NCBI RefSeq assembly: GCF_000380245.2
Contig: NZ_HG428741.1
Span: forward strand, 1,875,761 to 1,939,760
Direction: 5' to 3'
Source of the DNA: Bacillus massiliigorillae
Lineage (GTDB): Bacteria; Bacillota; Bacilli; Bacillales; DSM-1321
Length of the DNA: 64,000 nucleotides
The translations under genes were made by a program, and so were the position numbers. Positions 48,901 to 57,536 of the stretch are shown here, in pieces (the first letter of the stretch is position 1; the number at the start of each line of letters is the position of its first letter). The notes beneath the pieces are model-generated. The model made no database searches. It was not told the origin of the DNA and saw nothing but the letters and a program-made list of their open reading frames with translations.

Positions 48901-50406
48901 ATGTTTGATAAAAAAGCAGCTTATGATGTACTAACATCTACCAAATTAACACATGAACAGAAACTGATGAATCTAGCTAGAATAGCTGAAAATGGTTTGG
49001 ATATATTGAAGATCCCTCAAAAAACAAAATTATTCTTCGAAAACGGATCCATTAATGATTTATTCGAAGGACATGCTCCATATAGACCAAGGTATATCAT
49101 GCCCGATTATAATCGCTTTATCAAAAATGGAAGTGACTTTTTACAAATCAATCCGCCTACAGATTTAGATGAATTACTTACAAGCTTAATGATTCTTTAT
49201 CGACATGTGCCTTCCATCACTAATTTTCCAGTTTATTTAGGTAATTTAGATAAGATGATAGATCCATTTTTAGATAATTACTCAGATGAAGAGGTTTGTA
49301 AAAAGCTGAAGTTGTTTTTAACATACTTAGATCGAACCATTACGGATTCTTTCTGCCATGCTAATATTGGTCCTGAAGAAACACGAGCAGGACGATTATT
49401 ACTGAAGGTGGAGAAAGAACTACAGAACGCTGTTCCTAACTTTACAATTAAATATGACCCAGATATTACTTCAGATGCTTTTGCAGAAGAAGCTATTAAG
49501 TGCTCTCTTATCTCTTCTAATCCAGCTATTTGTAATCATAAGGCTAATAAAGAGTACTACGAAGGAGAATATGGAATTTCTAGTTGCTATAACATTTTAC
49601 CAGTAAGTGGTGGAGCCTATACTCTGGTTAGATTAACACTGACTAAACTAGCACTAGAAGCAGATAGCCTAGAGCAATTTATGGATGAGTTACTTCCAGA
49701 TAGTATTTCTTGCATGGGTGATTACTTAAATGAACGCATACGTTTTCTTGTTGAAGAATCTGGCTTCTTTGAATCTAATTTCTTAGTAAAAGAAGGTTTA
49801 ATTTCAAAGGATCGCTTTGTTGCAATGTTTGGAATAACTGGTTTAGCAGAATGTGTAAATACATTACTGAAAGACAAGGATTTGAAATATGGCCGAGATT
49901 TAGAAGCGGATCAATTGGCGAATAAAATTATGGATACTGTTCATGTTCAAGTCCAAGGGTTGACTGCCCTTTACTCTCCGTTGACAGACGGAAAATTCGT
50001 ACTGCACGCACAGGTGGGATTAGAATCTGATATTGGCGTTACCTCAGGTGTCCGTATTCCTGTTGGAGAGGAACCTGAGAGCTTTATCGATCACTTGACA
50101 CATTCCGCTCGCTATCATAAATACTTTCCATCTGGAGTGGGTGACATTTTCCCTATTGCAACCAATGTAGAGCAAAATCCAGCTTCCTTGCTAGATGTAG
50201 TGAAAGGTGCATTTATGCAAGGCGTCCACTATATGAGCTTCTACGCTGCAGATTCTGATTTAGTCCGCATCACTGGATATCTTGTTAAACGCAGTGAAAT
50301 AGAAAAATATAATATGGATGAAGCAGTTTTACAAAATACGACGCATTTGGGAGCACCAACCTATGAAGTTAATAAATTAGCTGAACGAAAAGTGCGAATG
50401 ATTTAA
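48901..50406 (+). CDS. yjjI: YjjI-family glycyl-radical enzyme
   Basis: A 501-aa member of the YjjI (DUF3029) glycyl-radical family. Clear landmarks shared with E. coli YjjI as I remember it: DLFEGHAPYRPRYIMPDY near residue 53, the candidate active-site Cys229 in ISSCYNILPVSGG, and the glycyl-radical loop LVRITGYLVKRS with Gly459. It is much shorter than pyruvate formate-lyase. The reaction is, to my knowledge, not established. The radical is oxygen-sensitive, implying anaerobic use. SD AAAGGAGAG before ATG 48901; the activase gene follows after 19 bp. Confidence 0.9.
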   Translation: MFDKKAAYDVLTSTKLTHEQKLMNLARIAENGLDILKIPQKTKLFFENGSINDLFEGHAPYRPRYIMPDYNRFIKNGSDFLQINPPTDLDELLTSLMILYRHVPSITNFPVYLGNLDKMIDPFLDNYSDEEVCKKLKLFLTYLDRTITDSFCHANIGPEETRAGRLLLKVEKELQNAVPNFTIKYDPDITSDAFAEEAIKCSLISSNPAICNHKANKEYYEGEYGISSCYNILPVSGGAYTLVRLTLTKLALEADSLEQFMDELLPDSISCMGDYLNERIRFLVEESGFFESNFLVKEGLISKDRFVAMFGITGLAECVNTLLKDKDLKYGRDLEADQLANKIMDTVHVQVQGLTALYSPLTDGKFVLHAQVGLESDIGVTSGVRIPVGEEPESFIDHLTHSARYHKYFPSGVGDIFPIATNVEQNPASLLDVVKGAFMQGVHYMSFYAADSDLVRITGYLVKRSEIEKYNMDEAVLQNTTHLGAPTYEVNKLAERKVRMI

Positions 50407-50425
50407 TGCTTCGGAGGATTGACTA

Positions 50426-51283
50426 ATGAATGTACTAAAAAAATCAAATGAATCTCCTATTAATCGAATCATACCAATAAGCACCGTTGATGGGCCTGGT
50501 GCACGAACAGCTGTTTTTCTACAACAATGTAATATCGGCTGTTTGTATTGTCATAATCCAGAAACGCAAAAAATGTGCCGCCATTGTGGCGCATGTGTAA
50601 AAAAGTGTTCAACCGGTGCACTAATGATAGAATCCGGTAAAGTTGTATGGAATAAAGAACTATGCATTCATTGTGATACTTGTATACAGAACTGTCCTAA
50701 TAATGCCTCACCAAAAGTGAACACAATGACAGCAAGTGAACTTATGGGGGAAATTCAAAAAAACATTCCTTTTATTCGCGGAATTACTGTTTCAGGTGGT
50801 GAATGCAGTTTATATCCTCAGTTTCTAACAGAGTTATTTCAGCTCGCACAAAAAGCATCTTTAACTTGTTTAATGGATTCAAATGGAATGGTTGATTTGC
50901 AGAAGTATCCAGAGTTAATGAAAGTTACAAACGGAGTTATGCTTGATATAAAAGCATGGGACGTGAAAGTCTATCAGCGTCTGACAAAAGCTTCTTCTAA
51001 TAAAATAGTGAAAAAGAATTTAAAATACTTGGCCAATCATGATTTATTAAAGGAAATCCGTATTGTTTATGTCCCTGATTATGTTGATGCTAATGATGCC
51101 ATAGAGGGCATTGCTAGCATCATTAAAGAGAGAAAAAAAGACATTCCATTAAAACTAATCTCTTTCCGTAATCATGGTGTTCGAGGTCCTCTTTCCAACT
51201 CGCGAACACCGACAAAAAGCGAAATGTTAGAGTTAAAAAACCTGGCGGAAATCCAAGGGTTTGAAAATATCACCATTGTATAA
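50426..51283 (+). CDS. yjjW: YjjW-family glycyl-radical-enzyme activase (radical SAM)
   Basis: A 285-aa radical-SAM protein that should install the glycyl radical on YjjI. The radical-SAM cluster motif is CNIGCLYC (Cx3Cx2C). It is interrupted, as usual for this subclass, by a two-cluster ferredoxin insert (CRHCGACVKKC and CIHCDTCIQNC). Then GITVSGGECSLYPQF and MLDIKAWD follow. SD CGGAGG before ATG 50426. Operon with yjjI, ended by the terminator at 51288-51335. Confidence 0.92.
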   Translation: MNVLKKSNESPINRIIPISTVDGPGARTAVFLQQCNIGCLYCHNPETQKMCRHCGACVKKCSTGALMIESGKVVWNKELCIHCDTCIQNCPNNASPKVNTMTASELMGEIQKNIPFIRGITVSGGECSLYPQFLTELFQLAQKASLTCLMDSNGMVDLQKYPELMKVTNGVMLDIKAWDVKVYQRLTKASSNKIVKKNLKYLANHDLLKEIRIVYVPDYVDANDAIEGIASIIKERKKDIPLKLISFRNHGVRGPLSNSRTPTKSEMLELKNLAEIQGFENITIV

Positions 51284-51287
51284 TAAA

Positions 51288-51335
51288 AAAAGGATAGATG
51301 TAAACAGGTATACTTCCCTGTTCATCTATCCTTTT
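51288..51335 (+). terminator. Terminator of yjjIW
   Basis: AAAAGGATAGATG (51288-51300) pairs perfectly with CATCTATCCTTTT (51323-51335), with an inner ACAGG/CCTGT stem. Confidence 0.85.
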
Positions 51336-51360
51336 CTCTTGTACAACAAATGACGATACT

Positions 51361-51582
51361 TTATAAACTTATATAGTTAATACAATGATACTTATTTGCT
51401 TGATTTAAGGGTGTTGTAACAAGTTCTTCAAAGGACTCTACGTCAACTCTACATACTACATATTCTCCAGCAGACAAAATTTGCTTCACCATACCATCAC
51501 TTATAGTTATGTCAATCGAGTTTGCTAAACCTCTAGCAAAGTAAATAAATGTTCCTTTTTCTAGATTAGATATATGAAGCAT
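51361..51582 (-). pseudogene. Fragment of a GyrI-like/AraC-type effector-binding domain
   Basis: A 73-codon frame. Its centre, DGMVKQILSAGEYVVCRVDV, matches the AGxYAVF strand of GyrI-like effector-binding domains. A full domain is about 150 aa, so both ends are missing, and the C-terminal residues (YHCINYISL) look unrelated. SD weak. Probably debris; a short genuine protein cannot be excluded. Confidence 0.4.
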
Positions 51583-51680
51583 TCCTATTTCAACGTTGCC
51601 TAAATTACAAATTTCCCCTTACGCAATTGCACACAATGATTTAAGTACATTTATTCACAGTCTGGCTGGAGTAGCTAACT

Positions 51681-52310
51681 TTATTTTAGTTGTTCTATAC
51701 TACCAAATTGAATCGCACTAATATTTCTTGAAATTTTTTCTTTCGACCAATTCCACCACTTTATTTCGAGTAATGAAGAAATAGTTTGCTCTGAAAATCG
51801 TTTTCTTATTGGTTTTGCAGGCATTCCTCCGACAATAGTATATGGTGGAACATCTTTTGTAACCAATGCACGAGATCCAATAATTGCCCCATCTCCTATA
51901 GTAACACCAGCCAAAATAACAGCCTCATAGCCTATCCATACATCATTTCCAATAATGATATCTCCTTTATTGTCCCAAGAAGTAGCGACATCTTTAGAGT
52001 CTAAATCCCATTCTTCAAAGAAAAGAGGAAACGGATATGTGGATAATGATGTCATAGTATGATTGGCGCTATTAAAAAGAAATCGGATACCTCAAGTCAA
52101 TGAGCAAAACTTTCCAATTATAAGTTTATCCTGATTTATAGGGTAATGATATAATACATTGTTCTTTTCAAATAATGTTGGATCATTTACAGAATCGTTA
52201 TACATTGTGTAATCGCCAACTATTATATTCGGATTAGTAATTACATTTTTTAAATAAATAGTTTCTTTATCTCCTGTACGGGGATATATTTGTTTATCTG
52301 GAATAGTCAT
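51681..52310 (-). pseudogene. Vat-type xenobiotic acetyltransferase with in-frame TGA
   Basis: A 210-codon left-handed beta-helix acetyltransferase of the Vat/CatB family (streptogramin A or chloramphenicol type). The N-terminal part (NPNIIVGDYTMYND, KLIIGKFCSLT) ends at TGA 52092-52094. The same frame continues with GIRFLFNSANHT and MTSLSTYPFPLFFEEWD to the hexapeptide repeats (DIIIGNDVWIGYEAVILAGV) and the C-terminal VGGMPAKPIRKRF. One base change explains the stop; the catalytic His region (SANHT) is downstream of it. Whether any full-length product is made is unclear. Confidence 0.85.
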
Positions 52311-52486
52311 GTAAAATCCTCCTGTTAAATTAGTATGGTTTCTTAACTATCCCAGTCAATTCAATGCAACTCTTCATTTAAAGCCACCTCTACTATATTA
52401 TAATGCAATATGTTTTATTTGTAATATTGTATAAATTAAGCAAGCTCTCGTTCTTTATTAAACTAAACTCCCTCAATGTTCAAAAC

Positions 52487-52513
52487 AAAAAAAACGGCTA
52501 AATGACAGCCTTT
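52487..52513 (-). terminator. Weak terminator after the methyltransferase gene
   Basis: GGCT (52496-52499) and AGCC (52507-52510) form a short stem. On the minus strand eight T follow. Confidence 0.45.
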
Positions 52514-52552
52514 CTCTTCTGCTCAAGCATCCCTTACTTCAATAACAATTAT

Positions 52553-53383
52553 TTATTTTTCTAACAGTATTGCTAAAGTATCACTTTTATCGGAGTACTT
52601 CTTACCTGTCACATCACTAAAAATATCTTTTACGGTAAAACCTGCTTCTGTTACTTCTGATATAATCATTTCTTTTGTGAAATATTGGTTCCAAATGTAA
52701 TAGACATCTGACATTTCTTCATTTAATACTACTGTTTGTTCCAATGTAATATAGTTATCATACTTTACATTATGATTTAATTCGATGTGAGGAAGTGGAG
52801 ACCAAAACCCTCCATCTTCATTAAAACTCCATTGTTTTCCTTCAGAGAATGATTCGTATTTATTTTCGGTAAAAACATCAAAAAATAATTGTCCACCTTT
52901 TTTTAAACTAGACCAAATATTTTGTAGTATTTGCCGACGTGCATTTTTACTCAGTGCTCCATAATCACAATATATAAAGATGGCCATATCATATTGATTT
53001 TGATCCTTTAGCTGCAAGTAATTTTCATATCGATATTCAATAGGTAGCCCTTGACTCATTGCTTTTTCTTTCGCATAAAGGATAGAATTCTCAGAGAAAT
53101 CTACTCCTGTAACTTCAAATCCCTTTTTATAGAGACGTTCACAATATAAACCTGGTCCACAACCAAAATCAATCATTTTTTGACCTTGTGGATCAGCAAC
53201 TAGATTCGTTATAAAATCAGCAGATTTGTCAATAAAGAATGGGTTTCGGCTAGCCCCTTCGAAATTTGAGTCAAGATGGGCAGCCAATAAATAGTTGGCT
53301 ATATGAGCATCTTGCCAAAATACCTTTTCAGATGGTTTAAACACTTCTGGTGTTCGCATTTGTTTAAATAACTCGTTTATCAT
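52553..53383 (-). CDS. Class I SAM-dependent methyltransferase
   Basis: A 276-aa methyltransferase with the Rossmann motif I MIDFGCGPGLYCERL near residue 74, then VTGVDFSENSILYAKE as the acidic loop and DMAIFIYCDYGALS as motif IV. The N-terminal VFWQDAHIANYLLAAHLD resembles antibiotic- or small-molecule methyltransferases. Target unknown. ATG 53383 has AGGAGG upstream, embedded in the end of a 38-codon leader ORF. A terminator/antiterminator pair inside that leader (53413-53474) predicts ribosome-controlled expression, common for antibiotic-resistance genes. Confidence 0.85.
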   Translation of the reverse strand: MINELFKQMRTPEVFKPSEKVFWQDAHIANYLLAAHLDSNFEGASRNPFFIDKSADFITNLVADPQGQKMIDFGCGPGLYCERLYKKGFEVTGVDFSENSILYAKEKAMSQGLPIEYRYENYLQLKDQNQYDMAIFIYCDYGALSKNARRQILQNIWSSLKKGGQLFFDVFTENKYESFSEGKQWSFNEDGGFWSPLPHIELNHNVKYDNYITLEQTVVLNEEMSDVYYIWNQYFTKEMIISEVTEAGFTVKDIFSDVTGKKYSDKSDTLAILLEK

Positions 53384-53384
53384 A

Positions 53385-53501
53385 TTAATTCCTCCTCTTT
53401 GGTTGAAAACACAAAAAAACCGTAGAGTTATACTCTACGGTTAAAAAAGCTAAGTCATTTCCGAAGAGTATAACAACAATAACGCATACTAAAGTAAACA
53501 T
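53385..53501 (-). CDS. 38-aa leader peptide of the methyltransferase
   Basis: ATG 53501 follows a near-perfect AAAAGGAGG. The peptide starts hydrophobic (MFTLVCVIVVILFGNDLAFL) and ends CFQPKRRN. Its TAA (53385-53387) is one base from the methyltransferase ATG. Codons 10-14 form the antiterminator arm, and codons 20-29 span the terminator. Such a layout is typical of regulatory uORFs: ribosome position decides RNA folding. The peptide itself may have no other role. Confidence 0.65.
   Translation of the reverse strand: MFTLVCVIVVILFGNDLAFLTVEYNSTVFLCFQPKRRN
53413..53474 (-). promoter_or_regulatory. Transcription attenuator: terminator versus antiterminator
   Basis: RNA arms, 5' to 3': arm 1 GUUAUACUCUUCGG (53461-53474), arm 2 CCGUAGAGUAUAAC (53427-53440), arm 3 ACUCUACGGUU (53418-53428) plus U-run (53413-53417). 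Arms 1 and 2 pair 13 of 14 bases. The terminator stem AACCGUAGAGU/ACUCUACGGUU (53432-53442 with 53418-53428) is 11 bp perfect with a 3-nt loop. The two structures share arm 2 and cannot coexist. Confidence 0.7.
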
Positions 53502-53714
53502 TTAAACCTCCTTTTACAGGAAGAAAATGCAAAATGTTTTTAGTATACAGTTAAATGATTGTTAGACTCTTCTCCAGTCATAACATAGTTTTTGATTGAC
53601 AAACTACTGCTATGCCGAATGACTTCACCACCTTATCTTGTGTTTGATAATATTTTAACATATAAAACAATTCTAATGAAGAAAAAACGCTCCTAAGAGT
53701 TTTATAGAATGTTA

Positions 53715-54167
53715 CTACTTACAATATTTCATTTTACCGCTTAATACACTTGGACCTAATTTTTCGGTTTTTAAATTAGAAAGTCGCACCTGTACTTCTA
53801 CATTTTTCATTTTCGCTGTTATTTCATCAAATCTTCCAGCCCAAGTTGGACTATCTTCTTCCGGAGATGGATAAAGTCTGAAACGCCAACTTATCTCATT
53901 TGGTATAAATGCAAAACCTTCATAACTATCGTAATTTCCATAAGAAGAGGGTTCTGGAAGATGTACACCAAGAATACTTATATTTGTTCGTGCAAAACTC
54001 GGTGGGCGTAACTGAACTTTATAAATTAAAGCTGAGCCTTTCGCATTCGTAAGTTTTTTATCAATTGGTTCCAAAACCATACTACAAGGCGTTGTTGCCG
54101 CCTTTGAATATATCGGGCACAGCATAAAAATTGAAGAAACATATATCACCATAATCAGTTGTTTCAA
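53715..54167 (-). CDS. Secreted hypothetical protein
   Basis: About 150 aa with a signal peptide (MKQLIMVIYVSSIFMLCPIY, cleavage near SKAA). The mature part is beta-rich with two cysteines (TTPCS at its start and MKYC at its end) that may form a disulfide. Family not recognised. TTG 54167 is chosen because it gives an ordinary signal peptide. An ATG-like start 54 codons earlier would run back over the terminator of the upstream FtsX gene (54302-54331) and is rejected. Confidence 0.6.
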   Translation of the reverse strand: MKQLIMVIYVSSIFMLCPIYSKAATTPCSMVLEPIDKKLTNAKGSALIYKVQLRPPSFARTNISILGVHLPEPSSYGNYDSYEGFAFIPNEISWRFRLYPSPEEDSPTWAGRFDEITAKMKNVEVQVRLSNLKTEKLGPSVLSGKMKYCK

Positions 54168-54290
54168 ATTTAACACTTCTTTCAATTTTTTAGTTATCTT
54201 ACCTTTAGTATGTTTTAACCTTATTGGACTATACTTCCCAGATTGTTGCACAAAAAGGGATCCAGCATAATAAGAAATACTACTATTGTT

Positions 54291-54331
54291 AAATAATAAA
54301 AAGCTGAATGATTTCAATTTATCACTCAACT
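54291..54331 (-). terminator. Terminator of the FtsX-type exporter operon
   Basis: AGCTGAATGAT (54302-54312) and ATCACTCAACT (54321-54331) pair with two G-U/mismatch positions. On the minus strand TTTTATTATT follows, 9 bp after the permease stop. Confidence 0.7.
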
Positions 54332-54339
54332 TTCTATTA

Positions 54340-57300
54340 TCACTCTACTGATTTCAATGCTTCAATCATATCCACTCTCTTAAGCTTTATATGCATTACT
54401 AACATAACTAATAAAGAGAAAATGATTGTCAATATTGCCGAATAAACATAACTTGTCCAATGTACTACATGACTAAACATCACTTCATCTACTTCAACTG
54501 TTGTAATGACAATTTGAAGTAGCGCATTACCTAAAACAAATCCTAAGCCAATTCCTAATATCGTGAGAATGATATTCTCTCGATACACATACATCGTTAC
54601 TTCTTTTGGGTAAAATCCCAACACTTTAATTGTTGAAAGTTCCCGAATTCGTTCAGACACATTTATATTAGATAAGTTATATAGAACAACAAATGCAAGT
54701 AATGCTGCACATACGATTAACACAATAACAACAACATTTAAACTATCCATCGTATCTTGTAACAAATTGCTAAATGTATTCGTATAACTAACGGCAAGTA
54801 TTCCGCTATTATTCATTAATTGCTCTGCAAAATTATCTTGCCAATCTGCCTTTGTGTTTTTCAATTTTAATAACTCTACATTATAGATTGGCTTATCACC
54901 GAAAATGGATTGGTAGTATGTTGGTGACACAAAAATAAAATGTCCTGCATACATCTCTACTATATCCTTGACTTTGACTTTAATTTGTTCATCATCACTA
55001 TTTTTTACAATTAAAGTGTCTCCAGGATTAACACCATATAAAGAAGCTAATTTTTTAGAAAGAACCGCTCCTTCATTTGGAACGTGCACTGATTTTTTAT
55101 TGTCCATATGACGTAGTGTAATGAAAGTATTTAGCTCTTCTTTTTTCTCAGGTACCATAATAGTTACTTCTTGATTGTTGACACCTTTTTTCACTGCTGT
55201 CATATTTGCTTGAAATACACTGGTTTTCGAAGATACATTTTTATTACTTTCTATTAATTGATCATATGACTTTTTATGAGGTGTATCTATATCATTTGAT
55301 AATAAAACCGCTGCATCATATTTCATAATTTCATTATATTGTAGCGGAACCAAGTCTTGTATCGTATCTCTTAACCCATATCCTGTAAACATTAATGCGG
55401 TACAACCTGCAACGCCGATAATGGTCATAAACATTCGTTTCTTATAACGAAATAGATTTCTTGCTGTAACTTTACTAGTAAAATTAAGACGCTTCCAAAT
55501 GAATCCTACTTTTTCTAATAGTATTCGTTGACCATTTTTAGGTGCTTTTGGACGCATAAGGGTTGCCGCATTTGACCGTAAAATGGATTTTGTAGCAACA
55601 TACGCAGTAACACTTGTACACAGTAATGCTACAATAACAGCCAGTAAGATCGTTTTAAAATCAAATAAAATGGTTAATTTCGGCATATCAAACATCGTTA
55701 AATACGCATTATATATGATTCTAGTAAAAAGCTGTAAACCGATAAGCAATCCAAAGATTGAGCCAATAACAGACGCCAAAGAACCATAAATAAAGTATTT
55801 AGATATAATATCTTTATTATGATACCCAAGTCCTTTTAACAATCCTATTTGTGTACGTTGCTCATCTACCATTCTTGTCATTGTTGTTAAGCAAACTAGT
55901 GCTGCTATTAAAAAGAACAGCACAGGAAAGATGGAAGCAAGTGATGTGATACGATTTGCGTTATCTTTAAAATCCGTATATCTTGGATTATTAGAACGGT
56001 CATTCACATAATATTTAGGTAACTCTAACTTTGCAACATCAGCTTTTGCTTGTACAATTTTTTCTTCAGCATCGGCTATTCTTCTCTCTGCCTTTGGCTT
56101 TTCTTTTTGAAATAGTGCAAGACTTTTTTCATATTCTTGTTCACTTGCATCAATTTTTGCTTTGACATTAGCTAATTCTTGCATTCCTTTCTCTTTTTCT
56201 GTTTCATATTGTTCTCTTCCCGCAGCTAATTGTGCTTTACCTTCTTTATACTTTTCAGTTCCAATCTTTAATGCATTCTCAGCTTGTCTTATTTCCACTT
56301 CTTGATTAGCTAATTGTTGTTTCGCACCTAGAAGCTTGTTCCTTTCAAGCGTTAATTGTGCTTGAGCAGCCTTAATTTTAGCCAGGTTGTCACCATGTAA
56401 TAAACCAAGTTGTTCGAGTTGCTGTCTCTGTGCATCCAACTGTTTTTGTTTTGTATCTAATACTTGTTCTGCTTCTTTAATTTTAGCTTGTCCTTCAGCT
56501 ATCGCTTTTTTACCATTTGCTATTCTACTAGGAGCTTCATCTAATTCTTTTTTAGAAGCGTTTAATTGTGCTTCGCTTTGATTTAGCTTTGATTCAGCAA
56601 CCTGTAATTGATTGTATAACTCAGTTTCTCCACTTCGATATTCTTCTCTAGCTTTATAAATCTTGGATTTAGCATTAGCTAGCTGTTGCTCATTATTTGC
56701 TAGCTCTTGTTTGCTTTTATTGAGTTTCGTTTCTGATTCATTAATTTTTATTAAAGCCTTTTGTTTCATAGTAGCTAATTTTTCTTGTGGTTGATTCTTT
56801 AAGGCTTTTTCTATCGCTTTAATATTTTTATCAATTTGCTTTTCATATTGAGCCGAATATGCTGCATCATTACTCGTATTATCGAATACAATACTTGCAA
56901 CTGTATAAACATTCATTTTAAAATCTTGCTCAGGAATGATGAGAAATGCATCCGTCTTCCCTTTTCCAATTGTACTTACGCCACGCTCGCTTTTTTCAAT
57001 ATATTTACTTGATGTTACAAATCCCACAACTTTATATGTGGATTTGTGAAATGTATCACTTAAACTCTGATCCTTATTCTCTGAAAATGTAATTGTATCA
57101 CCAATTTTAAATTGATTAGAAAGCTTATTATCTATTGCAATTTCACCTGATACAGATGGAAGACGCCCTTTATTAATTTGGTACGTATTAATTTTTTGCT
57201 TTTTTGAAGTTGAATAGACTTTACCTACTAAATTAGAATCATTGAGCGATACATCTGCTGAATAACCAAATTCAATAGTTTGAACTCCTGAAACCTTCTT

Positions 57301-57531
57301 TAATAATTTCTCATCACTTTCGTCTAGTCCATATGTAGATAAAACTTCTACATCAGCTAAATGGTATTTCTTATAATATTGATCAGCAGTATGTAGCATA
57401 TCTGGTCCTACCGCTTTTAGACCCACAAAAAAAGCGACACCAAGCATGGTTAGAATAAGAATGGAAAAAAATCTTCCCTTTGAATTCCAGATTTCACGGC
57501 TTATATCTTTATATAACGATTTTTTCTTCAT
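54340..57531 (-). CDS. FtsX-like ABC permease with long extracellular coiled coil
   Basis: A 1063-aa MacB/FtsX-superfamily permease with two FtsX cores. The N-terminal membrane helix (FFSILILTMLGVAFFVGL) is followed by an extracellular MacB-like domain to about residue 240. A roughly 250-residue Lys/Glu/Gln/Ala coiled coil comes next (ELANNEQQLANAKSK, ASKKELDEAPSRIANGKKAI and similar). After it come the first FtsX membrane block (LASIFPVLFFLIAALVCL), a second periplasmic-like domain and the last four helices. It probably exports or senses peptides, or acts mechanically on envelope proteins. ATG 57531 lies 5 bases after the ATPase stop, with GGTG as SD. Confidence 0.85.
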   Translation of the reverse strand: MKKKSLYKDISREIWNSKGRFFSILILTMLGVAFFVGLKAVGPDMLHTADQYYKKYHLADVEVLSTYGLDESDEKLLKKVSGVQTIEFGYSADVSLNDSNLVGKVYSTSKKQKINTYQINKGRLPSVSGEIAIDNKLSNQFKIGDTITFSENKDQSLSDTFHKSTYKVVGFVTSSKYIEKSERGVSTIGKGKTDAFLIIPEQDFKMNVYTVASIVFDNTSNDAAYSAQYEKQIDKNIKAIEKALKNQPQEKLATMKQKALIKINESETKLNKSKQELANNEQQLANAKSKIYKAREEYRSGETELYNQLQVAESKLNQSEAQLNASKKELDEAPSRIANGKKAIAEGQAKIKEAEQVLDTKQKQLDAQRQQLEQLGLLHGDNLAKIKAAQAQLTLERNKLLGAKQQLANQEVEIRQAENALKIGTEKYKEGKAQLAAGREQYETEKEKGMQELANVKAKIDASEQEYEKSLALFQKEKPKAERRIADAEEKIVQAKADVAKLELPKYYVNDRSNNPRYTDFKDNANRITSLASIFPVLFFLIAALVCLTTMTRMVDEQRTQIGLLKGLGYHNKDIISKYFIYGSLASVIGSIFGLLIGLQLFTRIIYNAYLTMFDMPKLTILFDFKTILLAVIVALLCTSVTAYVATKSILRSNAATLMRPKAPKNGQRILLEKVGFIWKRLNFTSKVTARNLFRYKKRMFMTIIGVAGCTALMFTGYGLRDTIQDLVPLQYNEIMKYDAAVLLSNDIDTPHKKSYDQLIESNKNVSSKTSVFQANMTAVKKGVNNQEVTIMVPEKKEELNTFITLRHMDNKKSVHVPNEGAVLSKKLASLYGVNPGDTLIVKNSDDEQIKVKVKDIVEMYAGHFIFVSPTYYQSIFGDKPIYNVELLKLKNTKADWQDNFAEQLMNNSGILAVSYTNTFSNLLQDTMDSLNVVVIVLIVCAALLAFVVLYNLSNINVSERIRELSTIKVLGFYPKEVTMYVYRENIILTILGIGLGFVLGNALLQIVITTVEVDEVMFSHVVHWTSYVYSAILTIIFSLLVMLVMHIKLKRVDMIEALKSVE

Positions 57532-57536
57532 ATTAA

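Noticed and set aside
48635..48937. 100-codon minus-strand frame upstream of yjjI
   Set aside because: Overlaps the yjjI start and RBS on the opposite strand, has no SD, and has low-complexity, AT-driven composition.
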